This document shows, one piece after another, positions 1 to 6,606 of a stretch of 10,079 bases of DNA. This DNA is from Candidatus Wirthbacteria bacterium CG2_30_54_11 (GTDB lineage Bacteria > Patescibacteriota > CG2-30-54-11): contig MNZT01000119.1 of assembly GCA_001873755.1 (NCBI GenBank), forward strand, positions 1-10,079. The letters are read 5' to 3'. Below the pieces are notes generated by a model. The model had not been told where the DNA came from and ran no database searches. It was given only the letters and a program-made list of their open reading frames with translations. Numbering within the stretch: the first letter of the stretch is position 1; each line of letters opens with the position of its first letter. Position numbers and translations under genes: made by a program.

Positions 1-1827
1 CACGGCTATGGCGCGATCGCCGCTCTGAACGACACAGATGCCGCCGAGGGTATAGGTGCCGTTCAAAATACTTGGCTGTCTGGATACCCAACGCGAGATG
101 ACGGTCTGGGGGTCGATGGCGCGGTCGATGTAGATATTTTCGGCGTAGATGTCGGTGGTGAATCCGGCATCGCGGATGCGGGTCACGAGGTCGCGGCCGG
201 TGGAGTCCAGATGGTTGCCACCTTGGTAGCCGTAGATCGCCAGATCGCCGGCATAATTCATGCTTGTTTCATAGATCGCAGGATCGACAGCAATGCCGGC
301 AGCCTGGTGCTGTTCGCGTTGGGCGTTCAGCTCGGTCAGGATAGCCTGCTCCATGGCGAAGTTCTGCTGAAGACCCAGAGCACTCAGATCTTCGGGACCG
401 CTGACGGGGACGATTGGCTCGGGCTTCGGAGCCTCAGGCTCAGTCGGGGCAGTTTCTTCGGGAACCACGGCGGTAGCGGCGGCGGTTTCAAATAACCAGG
501 ACCGCGAGCTTGCCAGGGTACCGCCGTTAATCCCTTCGGTCGCGGGGTCGAGCGTCACCGTGTACTGGGTGGACGGCTGATAATCAGTCAGCGGAGTAAA
601 GATCAGGGCGTTGTTGCGGAATTCATAGCTGCCCTCGATGGCAGGGCTGATGGCCATAACTCGTGTGTAGGACGAGGACTTCAGCGACTGGTTGAATACG
701 GCTTTGACCTGACTGCGCAGGGGTACATTGCGGCTGCCGTCTACGGGCGAGGCATCGAGCACCTGCAGCGCCGCAGCGGTGGTGAAGGTCGTGCGATACG
801 AATTGAGCAGCGCTCTGCCCGACTGCGCCGTGACCGTCACGGGGATTTCGATGACATAGGTGGTATCACCGGTGAGCAGCGCGGCAGGGACGAGCGCCAG
901 ATCACGGCGATCTGCCGACCACTGTGCAACCATCGGAAGTTCTGGTGTCGCGGTATAGATGAAGGTGTCGGTTTGCACCGGAAAATTGAAACGAAGATTC
1001 AACTGGCTGTCCAGCCGGACGCCGGTCGCTCCGTCAGCAGGGACGAAATTCACGATGCTGAAATAATCTGTCTGGAACGGTACTGCGGTATGACAGATCA
1101 GGGTGGTGTTTGGCAGTGTCCGACCGAATATGTCCCTGAGCGAAATGAATTGAACCGTATACTCGGTCCCCTGCTGCAGCACCTGATCCGGGATGATGTC
1201 GACGGTCGTCACAAAGGGCAGCGGGATGATCGTATCTCGCCATTGAATGTTGTAGTCGGTCCCCGGGTAGATCTCAAGCAGCTTTGAGAGCTGATATTTG
1301 AAGATCGGTTTGGAAAAATGGACGACGAAGGAGCTGTCAGTGGTCGTCTCCCCTGCCGCATTCTGCAGGGTCCGGAATTCCACCCGGGCCGGGGTCCCGT
1401 AGGCGATGTAGAGCAGATAGCCGAAACAAATCACGCCGCCGATCAGACACAGGTACCGCGAAATCTTTTTTGCCAACGGCTGGCGATGCAGGATCACCGA
1501 TTCTGCACCGATGGCTGCCCAGGTGAGTATGGCGACGCCCAGGGTCATGATCAGGAAGACCGCGACATAGAGAAGGATGGAGCGTAGCAGAAATAATCCC
1601 AGGAAGAGCAGCGCTACCACCGGCAGGATAAAGCCTATCCATGAGTACCGGTTCGAAGCCGGAGCCGGTGGCTGAGCTGGTACATCCCTGCGCGGTACGG
1701 TCCAGGGAGTCTGTCCATTGCCGGCAGGCGGCTGGTCAGCCGGTTGGCCGTCAGTGTCCGATGGCGGCGAAGCATCCAGCTCATGAATCGAGGGAACAGT
1801 TGATTCAGTAGGTTCTTTTTCAGGCAT
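1..1827 (-). CDS. Membrane-anchored Ig-like repeat protein with C-terminal CAP/SCP domain (3' end outside window)
   Basis: The frame is open without a stop for 609 codons from ATG at 1827 to the window edge, so the C-terminus is missing. The only ATG between the upstream in-frame TAA (1855-1857) and the body is at 1827; the ribosome site is weak. Residues 1-60 are Pro/Ala/Asp-rich and lack a signal peptide. Three hydrophobic helices follow, at about 62-82, 84-106 and 124-143, which would place the rest outside the cell. Residues ~146-250, ~253-350 and ~355-448 look like three Ig-like domains of the SbsA/Big_5 type, with recurring phrases such as FVPADGATGV and ASPVDGSRNVPL and ends such as TTFTT and WLFETA. 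A Pro/Glu linker (~450-478) leads to a CAP domain from ~485, with H539 (GGNH), AENI (E563) and TYTLGGICVV. Where YkwD-like CAP domains usually have W-x-x-S-x-G-H-R-x-N-I-L, this protein has WVSRQPSIL, so the second His is absent. An envelope role is likely; enzymatic activity is unproven. Domain calls come from recognition, not a search. Confidence 0.85.
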   Translation of the reverse strand, partial: MPEKEPTESTVPSIHELDASPPSDTDGQPADQPPAGNGQTPWTVPRRDVPAQPPAPASNRYSWIGFILPVVALLFLGLFLLRSILLYVAVFLIMTLGVAILTWAAIGAESVILHRQPLAKKISRYLCLIGGVICFGYLLYIAYGTPARVEFRTLQNAAGETTTDSSFVVHFSKPIFKYQLSKLLEIYPGTDYNIQWRDTIIPLPFVTTVDIIPDQVLQQGTEYTVQFISLRDIFGRTLPNTTLICHTAVPFQTDYFSIVNFVPADGATGVRLDSQLNLRFNFPVQTDTFIYTATPELPMVAQWSADRRDLALVPAALLTGDTTYVIEIPVTVTAQSGRALLNSYRTTFTTAAALQVLDASPVDGSRNVPLRSQVKAVFNQSLKSSSYTRVMAISPAIEGSYEFRNNALIFTPLTDYQPSTQYTVTLDPATEGINGGTLASSRSWLFETAAATAVVPEETAPTEPEAPKPEPIVPVSGPEDLSALGLQQNFAMEQAILTELNAQREQHQAAGIAVDPAIYETSMNYAGDLAIYGYQGGNHLDSTGRDLVTRIRDAGFTTDIYAENIYIDRAIDPQTVISRWVSRQPSILNGTYTLGGICVVQSGDRAIAV

Positions 1828-1859
1828 GCAGGTATACCCAGATGGAAATAAGGTTTACC

Positions 1860-1868
1860 AGTATACCA
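1860..1868 (-). promoter_or_regulatory. Possible extended -10 promoter for the CAP/Ig gene
   Basis: On the minus strand the spacer after mfd contains TGGTATACT: a TATACT hexamer (5 of 6 matches to TATAAT) preceded by TG at the extended -10 spacing. The hexamer 17 bases upstream (TGCAAT) is a poor -35, as can be tolerated with an extended -10. Transcription would begin about 25 bases before the ATG at 1827. This would let the surface protein be expressed apart from the mfd operon. It is a motif match only. Confidence 0.35.
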
Positions 1869-1888
1869 CAGGTATTTTGCAGATTGCA

Positions 1889-4800
1889 TCAGCCGAAAAG
1901 TGCGCGAAGTTGCGCCTCGATCTGCACCAGCCAGTCGCGGCCGAATTTCTGGAAATGCAGCCTGGCGGTCCGGTCGGCGATTTTCCAGTCAGAGTGATGA
2001 CGGTACAGCGTCTGCTTCTGGACATCAGTCGGCGTTTTGAAAAATTCAAAGAACAGGATGCCGTTTTTGATCCAGATTTTTGAAATACCTGCGCGATAGG
2101 CCAGGAGGCGCAGATTGAGCAGGGTGAGCAGATTATTGACCGGGAGCGGCAGCTGTCCGAACCGGTCCATCATCTCCCCCATGAGTTCCCGGACCTCTTG
2201 CTCAGTCGCCAGTTCACTCATGCGTTGATAAATCGCCATTTTCTCGGTGTCGCTCCTGATGTACTCCTCCGGGATGGAGGCGCTGAGCGGCAGGTCGACC
2301 GAGACGGTATCGATGAGCGCGTCTATAGCTTCGCTCTCAGTCTGATAGGCGGCATGCTCAGGGTCGAGCAGCTGGGATTGCCGGGCAATGGCTTTTTTCA
2401 GCAGTTTGGAATACAGCTCAAATCCGATGCCTTCGATGTGGCCGCTCTGTTCGATGCCGAGGATGCTGCCGGCTCCCCTGATCTCCAGGTCCCGCAGCGC
2501 GATCGAGAGTCCGGACCCCAGCTCGGTGTGCTCTTTCAGCGCATCCAGCCGTTCGCGCGCCGGCGCGGTCAGTTTTTCTTCCCGGAACAGAAAGTAGGCA
2601 TACGCCTGACGGTCAGACCGCCCGATGCGGCCTTTGAGCTGATAGAGCGACGACAGGCCGAAATCCTCGGCCCCGATCACGAGCATGGTATTGGCGGCCG
2701 GGATGTCGACGCCGTTCTCCACGATGGTGCTGGATACCAGGACATCAAGCTTGCCGTGGACGAACGCGTGCATTTTTTCTTCCAGTTCCTCGCTGTCCAT
2801 CTGGCCGTGACCGACGGCGATGCGGGCCCGAGGCACAAGTTCCGCGACCCGCCGGGCAAAGGTATCGATGGAGCGCACACGGTTATAGATGAGGAACACC
2901 TGCCCTCCCCGGTCCATCTCCGCTTCGATGGCGTTTTTGATGGTCGATTCGGCATACGGCTGCACGTAGGTCGCTATGCTCAGGCGGCCTTTGGGCGGAG
3001 TGGCGATCAGGCTCACGTCGCGGATGCCGCTCAGTGCCAGGTTCAGTGTGCGCGGGATAGGAGTGGCCGAAAGTGACAGAATGTCTATATGGGTTCTGAG
3101 CGCCTTTATCTTTTCCTTGTGCGTGACCCCGAACCGCTGCTCCTCGTCCACGATGAGAAATCCGAGGTCAGAAAATTTCACATCAGGGGAAAGCAGACGA
3201 TGCGTCCCGATGATGATATCCAGTTCGCCAGACTTCAAAGACGCCAGAGTTTCCAGATTTTCCTTTGGGCTGCGCATGCGGCTGAGCAGGCCGATTTTTG
3301 TACTGTAGGGCGCCAGGCGCTCGGAGAATGTGCGGAAGTGCTGTTCGGCCAGGATGGTGGTGGGACAGAGGATGGCCGCCTGCTTTCCGCCGTTCACGGC
3401 TTTGAATGCCGCTCTGATGGCGACCTCGGTCTTGCCGAACCCGACATCTCCGCAGACGAGCCGGTCCATGGGCTTGGCAGTGCACATGTCTTTGATCACC
3501 TCTACGATAGCACGCATCTGGTCAGTCGTTTCCAGGTACGGGAAACTGGCTGCGAGCTCCCGTTCGAGATAATCATCCTCAGGGAAAGCAAATCCGGTGC
3601 TGGCGGCGCGTCTGGCATACAGTTCGAGCAGCTCCCGGGCGATAGCGGCCGTGTCTACTTCGGTCTTGCGCCGTTCGCGCGTCCAGCTCTTGCCGCCCAG
3701 CCGGCTCAGGGTGACGGTTTCTTTGTCCTTGCCGGCATACTTGGACAGCTTGTAGATCTGACTGGTCGGGAGATACACCTTGTCTTCATCGGCAAATCTG
3801 AGCAGCAGGTATTCTCGCTCTATGCCAGCTGCCTTCATCTGCATCACGGCTTCAAAAATACAGACGCCATGGTCGCTGTGTACGACCAGATCGCCTTTTT
3901 CGACCGTGTAGAGGAAATGCTTGTACTGCTTCCTGATGTAGCCCGAGGTCTGGTGGGTCGACTGCACCAGTCCGAAGATCTCATAGTCGCTGAAAACATT
4001 GAATCCGAGGCTGCCGCCGGCGAACCCCTGCACCGGGAACAGGCCTGCATCCAGCTCCTGAAAAGTGATCTGGTCTGAGATGTCATCGCGGCCTTCAAAT
4101 ATTTTCCCGTAGATGCGCGTCCGGCTTTCTGAGAGCGAGTCTTTCAGCCTCCTGGACTGCGCGCTGATGATCAGCGAAGGAACTTCGGGACCGGTGTGAT
4201 CAAGCAGCGAGGTATAAAAGTTTTTGAGCTTTCCCTGTGCGCTGAGCAGCGGCTGGGCATCGAATGTAAGCGCATATTTCCCCTCGCTGTCGCACCAGAT
4301 CCATACGGGCCGTGGTACGATCGTCAGTTCGTGTACAAATTTGTTCGTGGCCAGATCTTTTTCATCCGGCTTCAACAGTGATTCATCCACTATCAGCTGT
4401 GCTCCCCCGGTATAGTCCCAGAGGTTTCCGGTGAAGGACGCTGCCGTCAGCGAAGGAATATATATCGAGGTGATCTGGTTCTGCCGGCTTCTCAGTGACC
4501 GCTGGTCCTGCGGATCAAAATAGCGCAGGGAAGCGATCTCATCGCCCCAGAATTCAATCCTGACCGGATAGCTGAGCGTCGAGAGGTAGATGTCGACGAT
4601 GCCGCCCCGGCGGCTGAACTGGTTCACGCCGGTCACCATATCGCTGGGCAGATAACCGAGAGCCGCACAGCGGTCAGCGAAGTCGTGAAGTGCCAGGGTT
4701 TGCCCAAAAGCGAGTGACAGTCCTGTGGTCCGGAACTCCTGAGCAGCAGGTACAGCCTGGTCGAAGTAGGAGGTGTCTGCGACGAGCAGGCGTTTTCTGC

Positions 4801-5122
4801 CTTTGGAAAAATCCTCCAGGTCATGAAAGGACGAATGCTTCAGGCAGCCGGTCTGGGCATGCACTGGTTCGTGGAATCCCAGGATATCAGCCCAGCTCCT
4901 GATCCGTCCGTATACCTGTTCGGTCTCGTATTCGTCGCGGGTGACCCAGATTATCGGTGTAGCTGTTTTTGCTTGCTGCGAGACAAGGGCTGCTAAAAGC
5001 AGCTCTCGGATCTGGGGGCAGGCCTTGATCCTCTGTTCCCTGTCTTCTTTGAGCGTATTTAAAAGCACTGCTGATCTCAGCAGTGCGGAAGTGAACCTCT
5101 GTTGTCTTCGTTCGTCGGTCAT
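1889..5122 (-). CDS. mfd: Transcription-repair coupling factor Mfd
   Basis: Mfd is a cytoplasmic ATP-driven translocase that pushes or removes RNA polymerase stalled at DNA lesions and recruits UvrA for nucleotide excision repair. This 1077-residue protein has the full domain order. A UvrB-like N-terminal module comes first (FSRRGGIVDIY at 169-179). The RNA polymerase interaction domain follows from about 402 (GDLVVHSDHGV from 410, DKVYLPTSQIYKLSKY). The two RecA-like translocase lobes carry Walker A GDVGFGKTE (K564), the DEEQ box (659-662), SATPIPRT, SSTIVENGVDIP and QLKGRIGRS (828-836), with the TRG-region RGAGSILG at about 882. The C-terminal TRCF domain spans ~940-1035 (IPEEYI, EMMDRFGQLP). 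It is about 70-100 residues shorter than E. coli (1148) and B. subtilis (1177) Mfd, with losses spread over the N-terminal half and the C-terminal end. The ATG at 5122 lies 9 bases after the pth stop and has a good ribosome site. It stops with TGA at 1889. Confidence 0.97.
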   Translation of the reverse strand: MTDERRQQRFTSALLRSAVLLNTLKEDREQRIKACPQIRELLLAALVSQQAKTATPIIWVTRDEYETEQVYGRIRSWADILGFHEPVHAQTGCLKHSSFHDLEDFSKGRKRLLVADTSYFDQAVPAAQEFRTTGLSLAFGQTLALHDFADRCAALGYLPSDMVTGVNQFSRRGGIVDIYLSTLSYPVRIEFWGDEIASLRYFDPQDQRSLRSRQNQITSIYIPSLTAASFTGNLWDYTGGAQLIVDESLLKPDEKDLATNKFVHELTIVPRPVWIWCDSEGKYALTFDAQPLLSAQGKLKNFYTSLLDHTGPEVPSLIISAQSRRLKDSLSESRTRIYGKIFEGRDDISDQITFQELDAGLFPVQGFAGGSLGFNVFSDYEIFGLVQSTHQTSGYIRKQYKHFLYTVEKGDLVVHSDHGVCIFEAVMQMKAAGIEREYLLLRFADEDKVYLPTSQIYKLSKYAGKDKETVTLSRLGGKSWTRERRKTEVDTAAIARELLELYARRAASTGFAFPEDDYLERELAASFPYLETTDQMRAIVEVIKDMCTAKPMDRLVCGDVGFGKTEVAIRAAFKAVNGGKQAAILCPTTILAEQHFRTFSERLAPYSTKIGLLSRMRSPKENLETLASLKSGELDIIIGTHRLLSPDVKFSDLGFLIVDEEQRFGVTHKEKIKALRTHIDILSLSATPIPRTLNLALSGIRDVSLIATPPKGRLSIATYVQPYAESTIKNAIEAEMDRGGQVFLIYNRVRSIDTFARRVAELVPRARIAVGHGQMDSEELEEKMHAFVHGKLDVLVSSTIVENGVDIPAANTMLVIGAEDFGLSSLYQLKGRIGRSDRQAYAYFLFREEKLTAPARERLDALKEHTELGSGLSIALRDLEIRGAGSILGIEQSGHIEGIGFELYSKLLKKAIARQSQLLDPEHAAYQTESEAIDALIDTVSVDLPLSASIPEEYIRSDTEKMAIYQRMSELATEQEVRELMGEMMDRFGQLPLPVNNLLTLLNLRLLAYRAGISKIWIKNGILFFEFFKTPTDVQKQTLYRHHSDWKIADRTARLHFQKFGRDWLVQIEAQLRALFG

Positions 5123-5127
5123 GGAGA

Positions 5128-5133
5128 TCCCTT
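5128..5133 (-). promoter_or_regulatory. Shine-Dalgarno of mfd overlapping the pth stop codon
   Basis: The minus strand reads TAAGGGATCTCCATG. The pth stop TAA shares two bases with AAGGGA, which sits 5 bases before the mfd ATG. Ribosomes finishing pth therefore stop on the mfd initiation site. This supports both the mfd start choice and translational coupling. Confidence 0.7.
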
Positions 5134-5752
5134 AGATCGTATCGGCAGAGTCAGACGGCTGCGCCCGGTTGACCTGGTTCATGGCGGCGCTGAGGCTGCC
5201 AGTCACGATCAGGCGCACCGCTTCGATCACGCTTCTGGTGACTTCTGTCAGCTGATCCATCTCTCCGGCCGAAAAACTACCGAGCACAAAACCTGCCGCA
5301 TCACTGTAGGATTTGTGGGTTTCTCCTCCCGCAAACCATTCTTCCCTGCCCACCCCGATCCGTAAACGCAAAAAATCAGCGCTTCCGAGGTGCTGGTGGA
5401 TGGAAGCGACCCCTTTGTGTCCGCCGTCGCCGCCATTTTTTTTCAGCCGCACCGTGCCGATGGGCAGGTCGACATCGTCATGGATGACGAGCACATCTGC
5501 CGGCTGCAGTTTATAATAATTCATAAAAAGCGTGACCGCTTCGCCGGAAAGGTTCATGTATGTCTGAGGTTTGAGGCAGATGACAGCCTCGCTATCTATG
5601 ACGCCTCGCGCCGCAACCGCTTTTTTCTTTGTATCCTGCTCCCACGGGGCATCTATGGTCGCCGCAAGCGCATCGACCAGTATGAATCCGGTGTTGTGAC
5701 GGGTCCTCTCATATTCTCTGCCGGGGTTACCGAGTCCGACGATGAGCCTCAC
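5132..5752 (-). CDS. pth: Peptidyl-tRNA hydrolase
   Basis: Pth cleaves the ester bond of peptidyl-tRNAs that drop off ribosomes, freeing tRNA for reuse in the cytoplasm. The 206-residue protein is close to the usual length (194 in E. coli) and starts with the family signature VGLGNPG and RHNTGF. The catalytic His is H19, with N9, N67 (TYMNLSG) and D92 (HDDVDLPIGTVRL) in the expected places. The glycine-rich loop reads GGDGGHKGV: H112 is kept, but the residue matching E. coli N114, a substrate-contacting Asn, is K113. The C-terminal ~15 residues are polar and probably disordered. The start is GTG at 5752, fixed by homology and by a GGAGG site 7 bases upstream. It overlaps the dgkA stop by 4 bases (GTGA). 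mfd follows 9 bases after the TAA. Pth-mfd adjacency is well known in other bacteria. Confidence 0.96.
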   Translation of the reverse strand: MRLIVGLGNPGREYERTRHNTGFILVDALAATIDAPWEQDTKKKAVAARGVIDSEAVICLKPQTYMNLSGEAVTLFMNYYKLQPADVLVIHDDVDLPIGTVRLKKNGGDGGHKGVASIHQHLGSADFLRLRIGVGREEWFAGGETHKSYSDAAGFVLGSFSAGEMDQLTEVTRSVIEAVRLIVTGSLSAAMNQVNRAQPSDSADTI

Positions 5753-6120
5753 AGAAAGACCTCCAGCAGTTTCGGTATAAAGAGGATCGCTCCGCCGATG
5801 ACCGCAGACGCGGCGGCGAAGAGTACGGCACCGGCTGCCACATCCTTGGCGCTGCGCGCCAGATCAGAGAATTCGGGAGAGGCGAGGTCGACGACGATCT
5901 CGGCGACGGTATTGACCATCTCCAGGATGAAGACCTGCGAGATCAGGATGACGAGGATCACCCACTGAAGGGAGGAAAAATTCAGGATCCAGGCAAAGAT
6001 GAGCGTGCAGGTCCCGATGAAGGCATGGATCCACATGTTCGGCTGCGTGAGCAGCGCATGGGAGATGCCGTTGCCGGCATAGCCAAAGCTTTTTTGAAGC
6101 CGCTGTAACCTCTTCTTCAT
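5749..6120 (-). CDS. dgkA: Diacylglycerol/undecaprenol kinase, DgkA family
   Basis: This is a small integral membrane lipid kinase that phosphorylates diacylglycerol or, in many Gram-positive relatives, undecaprenol, and so feeds lipid-carrier recycling for cell-wall synthesis. The 123-residue protein has an amphipathic N-terminus (RLQKSFGYAGNGISHAL) and three hydrophobic helices at about 33-49, 52-68 and 94-115. The active-site motif is E67-M-V-N70-T-V-A-E74 followed by D78, matching E69/N72/E76 of E. coli DgkA, and then ARSAKDVAAGAV (88-99). The sequence does not show which lipid is the substrate. Its ATG overlaps the ybeY stop by one base (TGATG), and its TGA overlaps the pth GTG start by four bases. 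ybeY-dgkA adjacency is a common conserved pair, known for example in Firmicutes. Confidence 0.93.
   Translation of the reverse strand: MKKRLQRLQKSFGYAGNGISHALLTQPNMWIHAFIGTCTLIFAWILNFSSLQWVILVILISQVFILEMVNTVAEIVVDLASPEFSDLARSAKDVAAGAVLFAAASAVIGGAILFIPKLLEVFL
5760..5764 (-). promoter_or_regulatory. Ribosome binding site deciding the GTG start of pth
   Basis: GGAGG lies on the minus strand 7 bases before the GTG at 5752, inside the last codons of dgkA. It justifies a GTG start that immediately precedes the conserved RLIVGLGNPG N-terminus. Confidence 0.7.
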
Positions 6121-6593
6121 CAGGATCTTCCGTCGTGAGGAAAAAGGATCTTTTCCATGAGTCCGGTCATCTGTTGATATCCTTTATCAGTTTCATGATC
6201 ATACCCAAGCAGATGCAAAAGGCCGTGGACGAAAACATAGTGCAGCTCTTCGTCAAACGGTATCCCTGCTTTCCGGGCATTTTCCCTGATCTGCGGCAGG
6301 CAGAGGTACATGTCCCCGAGGATGCGGATATCGAGCTTGGGTGGCCGGATGAACTCCGGGCTCTGCTCTAAAGCAAAAGTGATGGTATCCGTCGGCCCCT
6401 GTTTTTTCCGATATGCCGCATTGAGACGTGCCATGGCAGGACGGTTGAGGAACTGCAGTGAGATGGTTATGGGTTCCTTCAGCTTCAGGAACCTGGAAGT
6501 ATCCGCCATGATTTTTTTGAAACAGGCAGCATGTTCTGTATGTGGCCCTACCATGTCCAGATAGACGCGTGAGCCGATCGTGTTATTGGGCAT
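6120..6593 (-). CDS. ybeY: Endoribonuclease YbeY (rRNA maturation factor)
   Basis: YbeY is a zinc-dependent single-strand endoribonuclease that helps mature the 3' end of 16S rRNA and takes part in ribosome quality control. The 157-residue length is typical of the family. The zinc motif H123-G-L-L-H127-L-L-G-Y-D-H133 is intact. Upstream are LNAAYRKKQGPTDTITF (57-73), in place of the more usual PTDVLSF, and ILGDMYLCLPQI (91-102), the GDI/V segment. The ATG at 6593 has AAGGA 8 bases upstream. That site overlaps the stop codon of the lipoprotein gene, whose end is 11 bases away, which points to coupling. The stop TGA shares one base with the dgkA ATG. Confidence 0.95.
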   Translation of the reverse strand: MPNNTIGSRVYLDMVGPHTEHAACFKKIMADTSRFLKLKEPITISLQFLNRPAMARLNAAYRKKQGPTDTITFALEQSPEFIRPPKLDIRILGDMYLCLPQIRENARKAGIPFDEELHYVFVHGLLHLLGYDHETDKGYQQMTGLMEKILFPHDGRS

Positions 6594-6601
6594 GGAAAGA
6601 G

Positions 6602-6606
6602 TCCTT
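6602..6606 (-). promoter_or_regulatory. Shine-Dalgarno of ybeY overlapping the lipoprotein stop codon
   Basis: The minus strand reads TAAGGACTCTTTCCATG. The stop TAA of the upstream lipoprotein gene runs into AAGGA, 8 bases before the ybeY ATG. It is the same design as the pth-mfd junction and links the lipoprotein gene to the housekeeping genes. Confidence 0.65.

Noticed and set aside
211..495. A plus-strand frame ending in a Gly-rich stretch
   Set aside because: It lies opposite the CAP/Ig gene. The Gly run is the complement of the Ala/Pro/Thr linker codons, so it is a shadow.
1828..1888. Intrinsic terminator between mfd and the CAP/Ig gene
   Set aside because: No GC-rich hairpin followed by a T run is visible on the minus strand, so readthrough from mfd remains possible.
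1337..1889. Two short minus-strand frames suggesting that the leftmost gene is broken
   Set aside because: A continuous 609-codon frame from 1827 to the window edge has no stop and a coherent domain order. The short frames are out of phase with it, and no frameshift is needed.
2198..4078. Two long plus-strand open frames (292 and 329 codons) lying opposite mfd
   Set aside because: The mfd frame on the other strand is unambiguous, with motifs throughout. The plus-strand translations show no recognisable domain and are typical antisense shadows in a moderately GC-rich gene.
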